Shown: positions 45,768 to 58,597 of the stretch, in pieces
How the letters are laid out: every line of letters begins with the position of its first letter
Numbering within the stretch: the stretch's first letter is position 1
DNA from: Aphelenchoides besseyi
Taxonomy: Eukaryota; Nematoda; Chromadorea; Rhabditida; Aphelenchoididae
NCBI GenBank assembly: GCA_024699855.1
Contig: JAMPIQ010000003.1
Span: forward strand, 7,626,001-7,690,000
Direction of reading: 5' to 3'
Length of the DNA stretch: 64,000 nucleotides
The notes under the pieces: model-generated
Seen by the model: the letters and a program-made list of their open reading frames with translations, nothing else
The model's database searches: none
What the model was told of the DNA's origin: nothing
Translations under genes and position numbers: made by a program

Positions 45768-48700
45768 TCAGACTTCTCGAGCTGCGGAGACCGGATAGCC
45801 GTGTGAGAACGAGCAATGTTGTCGACGCATCGTACTTGAGGACTCCACAATACGAGTGGACATAGTTGAATCTGTGGAGAATCCGGACGACGTTGACGAA
45901 GTTGAAATTGCGGCGGAAATCGGTGCTGGCCATTGGATCTGTGAAACGGTTGTTGTGTTTGCTGAAGTCACAGGTAAGTCAAGATGTTCGATTGCAGCAC
46001 TAGAGACGGGAACTCGCTCCGACAAGTCCATTGAGTTGACTTCTGATTGAGACATAAAATTCGATTTTTTGTGTCTTAAAACCGGAGACGGCGGTTTTTT
46101 GGTTCCGAACAACGCTTGTTTCATTGCACGCTCCACCAAGAAAACATTCGAACGATGCTCGCTTTCGCCTATTCGATCGTAAATCACTCCATCAACACCA
46201 AGAGTCTTCTTGAAGTATTCAACCACGGATCTGTCTGCCAACTCGTCGCCCCAGCAGAATGTTACGAGTCCGAATTTTTTGGCCATAGAGACGGGTTCCG
46301 CATTTCGAAGTAGATCTTCACTATGGAAGTTGACGCCGCTTAAATTGGTTCCAGCAGCAAATCGAACGGCCATCTCGGAAGTCTGAGTGCGACGATCGAC
46401 GTAGTTCGGATGTTTGACTGTTTGTCCTTGACATAAGAACAAAACAGGATACTTGTTTTGTTTCAAAGTTAAACTGAAGTCAGTGCTTGAAATCGAGTTA
46501 TGAAGTAAACAACTTACATTGTACAAATGTCCGGATCAAAAGACGAAAAAACAATACGACGAGTTCCCGCATTACGTAGAACTTGCGACAAAATGATGTC
46601 GACAAATTCGTTTCGTTCAAAGTAGTTGGCACATTCGTGAGCTCCATCTTCCCATTCCATTGGATATCTAAAACTTGTTAGTATATTTGAATAAAAGATC
46701 GCTTACTTGATCTCGATGTTGAAACCAGTTTCTTCCGAAACATAATTGAACGCACTTTCTAAGGTCGGAAACGGTCGATGTTCTTCGGCTTCATCGTGCG
46801 TTCCCGTGACTTTGTAGTGAAGTTGGCCCTGATCATTCAACGGCGCTTGTTTCTCGTGTTGTACGTGATCCAACTAAACTTTTGATTGCACAATAACTGA
46901 GATTAACAACTTACATGTAGAAGACGTAGTTGCGCATATTTCAAATCCTTGACAGCAATTTCGTGCTCATCGACACCATTCGTTTTTATGTTGTTGGCTC
47001 CATCCGGCGGAACACTGAGATCATCAATCGAAGGCGTACGTTTGGCGACATTAACCAAAACATGAAAGTCGTGAAACACAACCGGCACTTTATCTTTGGT
47101 AAGGTGAACATCAAACTAAAAGAAAAGCATTGATGTTGAATTCGATAGCTAACAAACTTCGACATAATCGGCTCCTTTCTGAGCGGCTGAATTCAAGGAG
47201 TGAAGAGTGTTTTCACGAGCAGCAGCGAACTTCGTATACGAGTTTCCCATTCCTCGATGTCCGACTTCCAATGCAATTCGTTTCTTCCAATGTTTTGCGT
47301 ATGATGCACTCATCTTTTGTACCGGTATATTCTCGCCTTTTAACGGTCGAACAAACAAATAACCCAAATACAATTTTCCAATGGGCATTCCCTTCGATGT
47401 AATCAGTGGAACGGAAGTTTTACCGAAAGTGTCTTGCAAAGTTGATGGCAACGCGTAACCAACAGCCATTGGCTCATCCACTTTATCGATGTTGTAAACT
47501 TCAATACGGAAGCCCTGAAATAGTAGGTCTTATTGACTTAACCATTACCTTAATTCTTACCAAATATTCAACACTAACGCTTTGAGTTCGGTAGATATAA
47601 TAGTCACTTCCATTTTTGAATTGCTCACCCGACGAAAGTTGATCGCGATAGCGAGGATTGGACTGCGTCAACGGCTGTAATACACAATGTAAAATAGAGG
47701 AAAAATCAGTCAATTAACAATCCCGACCCAAGTACAAGAATAAAACAATGAGTATAAACTGAAAGAAATGAGGATATTTTGAATCAGTCAGATGACTATA
47801 ATAATCAAGAGTTCGGTGTTCTTTGCGGCTTCACGATTTCGGCTACGAGTTAGCAATAGACATAGGGATATGATTGTAGAAACAAACGTGTTATTATTGA
47901 CAGTTCGAAAAACTTGCAAATGAAAACAAGAACTAAATTAGATTCTTTGTAAGAAAAGCGTAGATAAAACCAAAACGCTTAAGTCGTTTCTGAATGATAA
48001 GCTTAGCAAGAATCTGCCGTATCGTATTAACAAGCTATTGATCGTATTTCGAATCGGATCGACAAAGAACATCTGTCATCTTGAAACATTAAAACCCCAG
48101 ATTTGACGGCATACCGCAACGAAACTGAACAGCGCAAGATCCCAACTAAGAAGAAAACCTAACCTTAAGGCCAAGTAATTTGGCTAAAAGTGAAGATTAC
48201 GAAACGAACTTCCGAGTAAGATGTCGTAAAAACGGTCGAAAGCGAGCAACTAATTTCCATCGTCAACAATGTACTCCATTTCTAGTTCTACCGTCCAGTC
48301 CTGTGATGATGAAGCCGACGAGAAGTGCGAGCAATTTGAACAATCAAATTAGTGCAAACTCAAATTGCTAACAATATGTAAGCAACATAATAGCAAGAGT
48401 GATTTGGATATATCAGCGAGCTGAAGAAAGGTGTTGAACTCGCTATCATAGTCAAGAACCCAAAAAATAATTTCATCTGATTCTTACGGCAATCTGCGCA
48501 AATGAAAAGCTTGGCAATGTTGGATGAAAATCTTCAGACGACTCTTCAATGTCCTCATCTCCGTCGATACCGCCCAACGACTCCTGAACACTTTTGTTAG
48601 ATAATGATGTTTAGTTTCGAGTTACCGAACGATGTCGAAGGTCCATTGGTAGAACACGTAAACGATAATTCTCGTGGACATGTTTGTTCTTGTAGAATTT

Positions 48701-49328
48701 CAATGCGTTTCCTTGAATGGTCAAGAAAATTTGGTTCTGTTCGGCGTTGAAGAGCCATCCATCGGATACCATCTCGCGACCACCTATAAACGGTAAGATT
48801 TTATCTTATTATTGCTATTGACGGTTACACAAATAGACCCGAGGCTATTGTGTTTGTAATGAACAAAAACGATTAAAAATTAACGACTTTCATTGCTATT
48901 TTTAAAGATTGATAAGATTGGAAAACCGACCGTTAAATCCGAAGACGTCATTTACGTTGGCTCGACAAATTCGACTTTTCGAAGCCTCGACCGCCGGCAT
49001 CACACATCGCGGCGTCAAATGTGTTTCCCATTGAGCCACAATCAAAGTTGGTTCTTTGAGATTCTCAGATTCCAAATAGTAACCAATGAAATAGCGGAAC
49101 TTGACGGTATCGACACCAACTGAGACGGTTCCCGTCCAATGGCTAAACAATAGACAACAACCTTTTATGAAGAAATTCAACCACCTACCCATCATCTGTT
49201 TTGCTCAATTTCAACGCGTTTTGTGGTTCCCATTCGCCCAACTGCGGAACGTTGCCCGTGACAAAAACGAATTCGTTCGACTTCAACGGCTCGGAGATCG
49301 TGACCGTAAAATGAACTGTGAAGACCAT
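45768..49328 (-). CDS. GPCPD1-like glycerophosphocholine phosphodiesterase (CBM20 + GDPD)
   Basis: Minus strand from ATG 49,328 to a stop at 45,768, many exons. The N-terminal starch-binding-like CBM20 domain is clear ('[20 protein letters not shown]', then '[15 protein letters not shown]', 'WETHLTPR'). A middle region follows, then a glycerophosphodiester phosphodiesterase barrel: '[15 protein letters not shown]' (catalytic HRG.GN), '[19 protein letters not shown]', 'VVFHDF' and the C-terminal '[15 protein letters not shown]' and '[10 protein letters not shown]'. Catalytic His and acidic residues are present. The human protein hydrolyses glycerophosphocholine in the cytosol. The tail is Ser/Thr-rich. 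The intron at about 47,720-48,480 is long and holds no other gene I can support. Confidence 0.92.
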
Positions 49329-52300
49329 GGTGGGTGTAGAAAGACGATTCGGGTATTCGAAGTCTAAACTGGAGGCTGCGACAACGGAACGGGAGTTTTA
49401 GGCCGCCTGTTCTCAGGCCGTTGAGTTCGTTGAAAGAAACGAGCTGTGAAGTTGAATAAACCAAACAGTCGAATGAGTGAGACAAAAAAACGTCAACACG
49501 CACCAGTGGACACAACGGCTGTTCAGCTAAAAAACGTCCAAAATGTACAAGACAACCGAGGCTTTTCGGACTACAAGCGCGAATTCTCTTTTTTTGCGTG
49601 CGTCTTCGACGGACGCACGCATCACGGCACGATGCTCAAAATTCACGGCACATTGACGAAACGAAATTTTAAGACAGAGACGTTGAAAGCGTCCATTCGA
49701 CTGCGCTCAAAGTTTATATCTCGCGAAGTGCGTGGAAATTGGCTAAACATACAAATTAACCGCGTCGGAAGTTTCCTTTGTGGGCGGAGAAAAAAACGGG
49801 CGGCGCGTAAACGAGAGCGTGGTGCTTAAGTTTATCAGAAATGATTTTTAATTGTTTTTGCCAATCTGATGGGATTTTAATAGAAAGCAGTGGGAGAGCA
49901 AAGAACACGCAGATCGACACAGGAAAGCAACTGGCAGATGGCGATGAACCAAATCCAAAATGGACGTTAAATTGCCGTCCAGCGGAATCTGCACGAGCAA
50001 TCGGACAACTTCCTCGCTTGCCGTCTCGTTCTTTCGCTCATGTCACTTCGATTGGTTATGACGAGTCCATTTGGCCATGTGGTTGTTGAGAGAACTTTCT
50101 ATTCAGTTTGTCACATCGATCAAATTTCGTTTTTTAAGCGCTGTCATTTTTTTATCATTAGCCTTCGGACGGTCGAAGGAAAGACCAAAGATTCGAGTTT
50201 TGAGACCCGCATCGATCTCACGTTTCTATTGTCTGTTCTCTTCGTCACGATGACGTACAACCACGTGGTATGGGAAACGTGATTGGACGAAAATGTGTAA
50301 AAAGGAACACGTGGTTTATCATTCAGATGCAACATCCGGGTGCTATTTAGCTACGTGAACAAGTTCGCACTATTTTGTTTACTCAGCGATCGTCCGCCAA
50401 CATTTTCAATAAAAAAAGAAGCTCGAAATTGATGCAATTGAGAGCGTTCAATCAAAAACTTTAAAAGTCGTTTAACTGCCGTTCACTGTCATGTGTTTGT
50501 GAATAAAACAACGGCAATTAGGGATCGATTATTACAAAACTCGCGTCACTGACAAGAGTAAAGTCCATTCGCTCAATAGAAAACAAGTGGGTGGCTGTCG
50601 CATGGCCTTGCGAAACCGAACGCATCGATCAAGAACGATCGATTAACCGCACGTTCCAATTAGCGTGCTGTGAAAAATGATGATTGGTAGGAAAAATTGC
50701 AGTGAAAGGAAACTCGCGCTGTAAACTTTGATGAACGGAAATTGCACGCCGCAGAAACCGATTAAATTCGCTTATTTTCCATTTGGTGCATAATCAAATT
50801 GCTGGACCGGCGGCACGACATTGAGAAGACGAGTGTTCTCGTTTAATTGACCTTCTTGTCTACAAAATGAACGTTCAACTTGTAGACATTCAATGGCAAA
50901 CTGATAAGCCAAAATATGCGAAAAAAATCACGTTAAAAATGGAACGAAGAAGCTGCTCGTAAAATGTTTTCTCGCTTATTGCTTCGTTGCTGACGCAGAT
51001 TTCCTCATGAATCGGTCTTATCGATCAACGTAAAATGCGGAAGAAAACGAAATCAAAGGTCACAGGCCATGATAACAGCAATAGCGAACTGATCCTAGAA
51101 ATTGGATTTTGAATCAAAAACCTACATCAAGACATCTCTGAGCAGAGTACAACGCGGTTTTTAGAAAGCAAACTTACAAACGTTTTTTAATGAAACCAAA
51201 AAGCATTCTGACTAGCTTCCAAGATCTTCGGCAATAGAACAAAAGTCATAAAATGACATGATTATAATTTTCCCTATAGTCCAAATTCACAATACGTTTT
51301 TGAGCTATGGAAGGCGTTTAAAGAAACGTTTGTGTCTATTTTGTCTCTTCGTTGCAACCATTGGTTATCGTATATTAACTTCCGTCGTTATATTGACAGA
51401 GGAAGTGCAAACGAGAAGAGTGAAACCGACAGAAATCAACGACTTGAATCGCGATGTCGTTGAAAATCATCGCAACGGCGATTGTAAAGAACGAAAATGG
51501 GCGGACAAATGAGCCCGATGCGAAAGACTTCGAATTTGGGAAACTGACGCTTAAAATCTACGCCACAGATAGAAAGCTTCCAGCGGACAAACCGCTGAAC
51601 CGGCCGATCAAAGTACGTGAAGCTCATAAGCTGTGCGTTTAACGAGTCAAAAATATCGCGGTGTTTAATTGGTGCTCTCAATCGTGGGAATTATTCGACA
51701 CAAGCAGAACGCACAAAACATAAGACTGCGAGAATGTGCACGAATTAAAGCCCAACAAGTTCACAGCCACGTCTAAAAATAATCAAAGACACCAACTCAA
51801 AATAAACCAAAGGCCGCGAATAAAATGCCGGTTTATGTAGAAATTGTTTCGGAATGACGGAGAGCTAACAAACTCGACTAGACATGTTACATCTTATCGA
51901 TAAGAGGTGTTGTGAAAATCTGCTCATCCAAATTTCATTTAGTTGAGATGGCATTAAAAGTCAAAGAACACATATGTGGTTACGAAAGCAATAAGTCGGA
52001 AAACAAAGTCACAACCAAATTTCATTTCTGCCAAACAGAACAAATCACATGTGTGAATTTTGATGTTGAACAGTCGCTTAATACAATTGCAACGCTTATA
52101 CAACCAATTTTTGATGCAAGCTAGGCATGTGTTTTATTGCTGGACAGCGCTTTTATGGAGAACTTTTGATTGCTCATCTCGATATTAAAATTCCAGGTTA
52201 AGTGTATGAAGATACAGTAACCGAATTCAAAGTCGATCGTAATGTTCGTAAAAAGAAATTGACTTGTTTGATAACTGAGCTTCAGGAAATTAATCTTTGG

Positions 52301-52414
52301 GTTGTGTTTTCAATTTCTTAGGTTTTACTGTTTGTTTGATTACAGCTCATCTGGGTGGTAATCTCGTTTTAATAAAACAAGTAGGAATCAAATCAACTGT
52401 TCGTCGAAGTGTCT
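49329..52414. other. Gene-poor region before the right arm (about 3.1 kb)
   Basis: No recognisable gene. A plus-strand frame from ATG 49,474 to a stop at 49,829 (118 codons, very basic C-terminus 'GRRKKRAARKRERGA') lies divergent from GPCPD1; it has no recognised family and may be chance. A frame at 51,454-51,642 is similarly unassigned. The rest is AT-rich. Confidence 0.35.
49595..49621. repeat. Perfect 10-bp hairpin
   Basis: 'tgcgtgcgtc' and its exact reverse complement 'gacgcacgca' separated by 7 bases ('ttcgacg'), preceded by a T run. It lies within an unassigned open frame. Could be a fold-back RNA element or a chance palindrome. Confidence 0.6.
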
Positions 52415-52771
52415 AACGTTTGTTAGAAACACTATTGAACTCATGTCTTTTTTGGCTCGCGACTCGTGAGCTTCAGATTTTGGTTCAAGCTGATCACAAA
52501 ATCAAAAGATTTCTGTTGATGAACAACAATGAGTTCGTCAGTGTCCAACGATAGAAACTGTGTGTTACTTGGAAGGTTCTCAAGAAAAACTACTGCTATT
52601 TTAAAGTTCAGTCTTAAAGCTACTTATCGATTAGTTTATTAAACAAACTCAAAAGAAAGAACAACCTTTATACAATGTAACTGTTAAAACAATTGATTAC
52701 AATATGTTGTGACTTTTGGTCAAACATTTTTCAAGAAAAAGGCTATTTCGAATTACCAAGCGGACAAGATC

Positions 52772-54116
52772 AGTCATTCTTCCTGCTGCCCACAATGGTC
52801 GAAGTCTGTGAGTTTTCGGAACTTTGGACAGAAAAAAATCATGAAAACTCGGATTCCGGATCGAATGGCGTGCACTGACAACCACATCAGATTGGACAAC
52901 GAGTCTACGGTTCTAAAACAACAGTTTGATATTTGAAGCTTCTCATCAACTTACTCATATTGGAAACGGTAGATTTGGTTTGATTTGTCCTTCCGACTGA
53001 ACGCGTGAACAATGAGCAAACCATCGGCTAGTCATTGATTCTATTTCATCTGCCACCTTCATGTTTGTTCTCTCCCATTTCATCCGAAGGATGTCAAATT
53101 TATATACAGTCGAAACATCGTTGAGTCGATCAAATACTCCGAACAGAAGCTTGTTATTAGTCCACAAATAAGGATGCTGAGAAACAAAGTATAACTGAAT
53201 AACCGATGGTAAACTTACCAAATAAGTGCGGACCTTACTATCGATCTCTCCCTAGACTTCGTGCTCAGTTTTCGATCCGTCAACTAACGAAATCTCGAGT
53301 AACTTCTTGTGTTCACGCGGTTTTTGTCGTCAACCGGAAATCCGAATAACTTACCATTGCGGTCTATGGGAGACCAGAGCGTGTGTTGCATGTCGATAAC
53401 TTTCAATTCGGACAGATTTCCATTCGCCAAGTCCACAGTGTAGGAGAAGACACGTCGGTTCCAGAAATTCGTCAATGTCGTCGGTTGTGCGCGAGTGTCG
53501 AGAGCAAAAGAAAGCCCTTTAAAGATTTTGACCGTGTCGAGGCGCAAAACATATTGTCGTCAAATTCGCCTTTGAATCAAAATTTTTTCATATTCAGGTA
53601 ACTGCACCCGACTCCGCAGACTGCTGGACAATCAATAAAATAAGCCTTTGCAAACAGCAACAAGGCGGGTCAATTCGTTTCTTAATGGCAAACGAATCGA
53701 TGTGAACTTCTCTAAAAATAAAATGATCAAAAGATTAGAATCTCAAATTACTTTTTGGTTCTATTGAACGTGTCCACCATCCAGGATTTGCGCATGTCGA
53801 GTTCACAGACAATTTTGAAACGGCTGTCAGCGCCATAGGGGTTGCACGTTAAAGCGTGGCCGTTGCTATACAGTACGCCAACTAGATTGCGTTTTGATGG
53901 CAAGAAAGTGTCATTTTCGATGAAGCAACGATCAGAAACGTTAGAATTTCCGGCGATCGTCTTGTTTCCACCTCTGAACTGTTCGTACCAAAACACGGCA
54001 TCTTCTCGAGCAATCATGTTTGGTCCCAGCTCTGCGCGAACTTTCTCGACTTCCGTGCCATCGCGATACTCTTCCAAAAGAATCGCGCGAGCATAGTGTT
54101 GAGTTTCATTTGCCAT
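52772..54116 (-). pseudogene. Family pseudogene B', right-arm mirror of B
   Basis: Reverse-complement counterpart of 10,270-11,612. The HTH-like first exon (54,116 down to 53,752) is identical at the protein level, and the same frameshifts and stops break exon 2. The later exon-derived frames (53,221-52,955 and others) are also identical in translation. Near its end there are a few changes ('KKKAISNYQADK' in the antisense frame here against 'RKTTISNYRASK' there). The gene was therefore already broken before the arms were duplicated, or has been homogenised since. Confidence 0.7.
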
Positions 54117-54239
54117 TGCTGGAAAAGAATCTCTGATAATCGGTTCTTATTCACAGGACTTGAACACGAACTGAAAGCAAAGAAGTTAACAGAAAACGAT
54201 GAGATATAAACTCAACAACACCGTTTAGGAGCCCAATTT

Positions 54240-55688
54240 ATGAACCGGAAGATCGAGCTGTATCCACCGATAGACCGATTTGCGTTAAAACTATTAGATC
54301 GAATGTTTTCAAGTAAACTTGCCAACACACAAGCCTCTCACACTGAATTGATCAGGAGGTTTTTCGATCAATAAGTTGCGTGCATATCCTCTTCGACAAG
54401 TTCCTAGTCCATCTGTTGATTGCAGTTGAATTATAAGGATCGAGAAGATAAGAAATAGTCGTCGTGATTGAACGATAAGTTCGTAGATGAGATTTCAAGT
54501 TGTATTGACATGCATAACTTTTTGGTTTCAGTTCTCATTTCGATTTGTTCAAAGGTTGCGAGTGGTAGTTGTTTTTTGCGATCGGACTCATTCTGTGTTT
54601 TTTTCAGATTCCTTCACTGTGCCGTTCCATCGATGTTCTCATCGAACAAGTTAAAGACTGCACTCCCAAAAACAAGTGTCCAAAAGAGGGTCGTTTTGCG
54701 GGAATCGAGTCAGCACTCGTTTCTGCGAATGAAGGACACTCGCTTGCGGGAGAGAAAAAAGACTCGATTGGAGAAGCGAGTGAGTGAGCGGTGGCGCGAA
54801 TAAAGAATGAGAGTTTTCAATCAGTCGACTGAATCACGGGTGTTGATTGACTAAAAGGTCGTTTAGAAATTGGGAATGAAGTTGTAGACTGGAATTAAAC
54901 CTTGAAATTGGAGTGTGAGTTTAAAGTTCGTCTTTCGGTTTGAAATGAGCGGACGCTGAAAGTGATTCAAGTTTGGTGAGTGAATTGCACAACAAAGACT
55001 ATCGAAATGAACAAAATTTAGGCAGTGAGAAGTCTCGTGGTCGCGAAGAGTCAAAATGATATGCACGAAATGAAGGAAGCGCTTTAAAGTTGAAAGGCGG
55101 GGGTGAGACGTTAATTTTGGTTTTTTATAGTCGAGTGAGGGTTCATTTTGAAGGTATTTTGATGGGGAACAATCTGAATTACAAAGTGGACGGGTACAGG
55201 AATCCATCGATCCGAAACGCATTCAAATTTGAACGCTCCGCGGGCGGGCGGAAAAAAGGCGCACGCTGTTCGGTTATTTGACGGGCGAGAAGATCTTTCC
55301 AACTTCGTAGGGGAGGGAAAGAATCGGCGTTTGCTGAGAGGTCCCGTTGAATGCTGCGTGCGGGTTGGCGGTCGGTCGGAGAGCGATGCTTTCGAGTGTC
55401 CAGAGCTCTTCGGCGCTGTCGACTGGTGCGCTCCACGATCGAAAGATGGTTTTATTCGAATTCACGGCGGTTGTGAGTGAAAAGACGAACGAGCGCCCGC
55501 TTGGCGGTGGGTGCTCGGTTTCGAGAAAGCAGTGAGACGAGTGTCGTGCGAACGACCAGGGATCTTGCAGTGCGATGGTGTTGGTTCTGGGAGCCGAGCA
55601 ATTCGGACTCCCGGTGAGCAGAGGCGACGAATCGAGTGCATTCGAGGAGTCGTGGTGAGTGAGCACATTTTCGAATGGCGAACCCACT
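54240..55688 (+). other. 5' external/intergenic rDNA spacer, right copy
   Basis: Mirror of 8,702-10,150 with small differences, mainly homopolymer length (for example five C here at about 55,099-55,103 against three at left, six T against five A near 54,571) and a few substitutions. No protein gene supported. Confidence 0.5.
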
Positions 55689-56784
55689 AATCTGGTTGAT
55701 CCTGGCTGAAACTGATGTGTTTCTTTCAAAGATTTAGCCATGCATGTGTAAGTAGAGCGTTATAAAGCGAAACTGCGAACGGCTCATTACAACAGATATA
55801 ATCTACTTGTTCTATGACTTAAATGGATAACTGCGGTAATTCTGGAGCCAATACATGCGAACAGCTGCGGCCTTCGGGTTGCATTGCTATTATTGGAGCA
55901 AAACTATTCGTTAGTCCTTTTGCTAACTCTGGATAATACTGCGTATCGCACGATCTTGTGTCGGCGAAGTTTCATTCGAGTATCTGCCCTATCAACTGGT
56001 TGGCAGTGTATTGGACTGCCATGGTTCTAACGGGTAACGGAGAATCAGGGTTTGACTCCGGAGAATCCGCCTTAAAAACGGCGAATATGTCTAAGGATAG
56101 CAGCAGGCGCGAAAATTACCCAATATCAATACGATGAGGTAGTGACGAGAAATAACGAGTCCGTTCTCTCTGAGGTCGGACATTGGAATGGGTACAATGT
56201 AGACAATTTAACGAGTATCTACGAGAGGGCAAGTCTGGTGCCAGCAGCCGCGGTAATTCCAGCTCTCGTAATACATAGAATTATTGTTGCGGTTAAAAAG
56301 TTCATAGTTGGATTGTTGAACCGTTCGGGGTGCGTCTTAACGGGCGTCACTCGTGGGCGGTATTTTGCGCGTTTTCGGGCCTTCGGGTCGGTGATGCGCA
56401 GGATTACTTTGAACGGCTTAAGTGCTCAAGGCGGGTCTTACGACTGAATACCGGTGCATGGAATAATGGAACAAGGTTGCGGCCGAGTTTTTATTGGTTT
56501 TGTCGGCTGAAACAATGGTTAACAGGAACAGCCGGGGGCATTCGTATCGCTGCGCGAGAGGTGAAATTCGAGGACCGTAGCGAGACGCACTAAAGCGAAG
56601 GCATTTGCCAAGAGTGTTTTCATTAATCAAGAACGAAAGTCAGAGGTTCGAAGGCGATTAGATACCGCCCTAGTTCTGACCGTAAATGATGCCAACTACC
56701 AATTCGCTTGTGGATTCGAGTTCATAAGCGAGCGGGTTTCCGGAAACGAAAGTCTTTCGGTTCCGGGGGAAGTATGGTTGCAAA

Positions 56785-56831
<47 letters not shown>

Positions 56832-57272
56832 TTGCGGCTTAATTTGACTCAACACGGGAAACCTCACCCGGCCAGCACATCGTGAGGATTGACAGACCGA
56901 TAGCTCTTTCATGATTCGGTGGATGGTGGTGCATGGCCGTTCTTAGTTCGTGCTAACGAAGTGTCTGCTTTATTGCGATAACGAGCGAGACGCCGACTGC
57001 TAACTAGTGCGTCGATTGATTCGTTTGTCGACGATCATTTCTTAGCGGGATTCGTGGTTCTTAGCCTCAAGAAATGGCGCAATAACAGGTCTGTGATGCC
57101 CTTAGATGTTCGGGGCCGCACGCGTGCTACAATGGTGGTATCAGCGTGATTGTCCTACTCCGAGAGGAGATGGCAAACAGTTGAGATATTATTATGGCTG
57201 GAATTGAGTGTTGAAATTTTCACTCATGAACGAGGAATTCCAAGTAAATGCGAGTCATCAACTCGCATTGAT

Positions 57273-57309
<37 letters not shown>

Positions 57310-57456
57310 CCGGGACTGAGTTGTTTCGAGAAATCCACGGACCGGCGTTCGCTCATGTTTCGGCATGTCGTTTGCTGGAAAGTGGCTTAATCGCAACGGC
57401 TTGAACCGGGGAAAAGTCGTAACAAGGTTGCAGTAGGTGAACCTGCTGCAAGATCA
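55689..57456 (+). rRNA. 18S (SSU) ribosomal RNA, right copy
   Basis: Starts 'aatctggttgatcctgg' and ends 'ggtgaacctgctgcaagatca'. Contains 'gtgccagcagccgcggtaat' (about 56,238-56,257), 'aaacttaaaggaattgacgg' (about 56,789-56,808), 'ttgtacacaccgcccgtcg' (about 57,287-57,305) and the regular 'agcagcaggcgcgaaaatta' element that is disrupted in the left copy. Length about 1,768 nt. The first 40 bases after 'gatcctgg' depart from the common 'ccagtagtcatatgc' pattern. Confidence 0.96.
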
Positions 57457-57734
57457 GGTATCGAAGCAAACAATCGAGTTCGGAGTGCCGTGGTGCGGAT
57501 ATTCGACGGTCGTCGTGAAGCACTCGGTATTTCCCGATCACTGGTCTCTTCCTCGTCGAAGAGATTTCAGTTCTCACAAACGGCTTCTCTGGGCCTCTAT
57601 GTTGGATTGAGCAGTTGTGTTCCACGTCCGTGGCTGCGACGATGTCCAATAGTAGACGCCGCTTCGGCGGTGTTAGAGTTGATGACCCGGTCGGGCACCC
57701 AGAACCAACAACCCATTTTCAATTCGTTCAATGC
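57457..57734 (+). other. ITS1, right copy
   Basis: Spacer of about 278 nt between 18S and 5.8S, defined by its conserved neighbours. Confidence 0.75.
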
Positions 57735-57903
57735 CAACTAATCGAGCAAGTTATGTCGGTGAATCACTTGGCTCGTGGGTCGATGAAGAACGCAGTGAAT
57801 TGCGTTAATAAGCACGAATTACAGATATTACGAGTGCCTTGTTTTCGATTGCATATTGCGTCGTCGGGTTCTGCCCTTCGACATACGCAGCTCAGGGTGT
57901 TTT
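57735..57903 (+). rRNA. 5.8S ribosomal RNA, right copy
   Basis: Contains 'gtcgatgaagaacgcag' and 'cacgaattacagat', and ends 'gcagctcagggtgttt', paralleling the nematode 5.8S. Ends estimated. No difference from the left copy noticed. Confidence 0.85.
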
Positions 57904-58211
57904 CATGGAAAGGGAAGCCAAATGCATTGTGTAATGGTTTTCGCCATCGAATCGTCGACTCTTCCCCACGGAATGCAGTTGACGTGTTCGCTTTGGTGGC
58001 TATTCTTTGGAGTAGGCCTGTGATTACGTTGTTAGTACTGTTCGAACGATGTCCATGTGCAAGGAACATGATTCGATTGGCTTTCGATCTGTACGGCTTT
58101 GAGTGACTTGATTCCACAATTGAGATGCTCGGCTGTTATTGAGAAGGTCTTTGCGAGTTGTTGTTCGGATGTCGGCAGTGCGATTGATGACACTGACCAT
58201 TTGATTGGTTG
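57904..58211 (+). other. ITS2, right copy
   Basis: Spacer of about 308 nt between 5.8S and 28S. No other feature. Confidence 0.75.
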
Positions 58212-58564
58212 AAATCCACCTGAGTTGCGTATGACCACCTGCTGAACTTAAGCATATCAGTAAGCAGAGGAAAAGAAACTAACAAGGATTCCCCCAGTAA
58301 CTGCGAGTGAAAAGGGACTAGCCCAGCGCTTAAGACGCTCGTTCTGACGGACGAGTGTCGGGTGTAGCGTTTGGAGAGCGAGCATCGTCGGCGTGTGTTT
58401 GGTCCAAGTTTCGCTGGAAAGCGGCTGCACAGATGGTTTCACACCAGTACGGCCGAACGGCGTCGACGAATTCGTTTCTCTGGGAGTCGGGTTGTTTGGA
58501 AACGCAGCCCAAAGCGGGTGGTAAACTTCACCTAAGGCTAAATACGACCACGAGACCGATAGCA

Positions 58565-58597
<33 letters not shown>

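Noticed and set aside
51454..51642. 62-codon plus-strand frame near the right junction
   Set aside because: Short, no family, no intron or promoter evidence.
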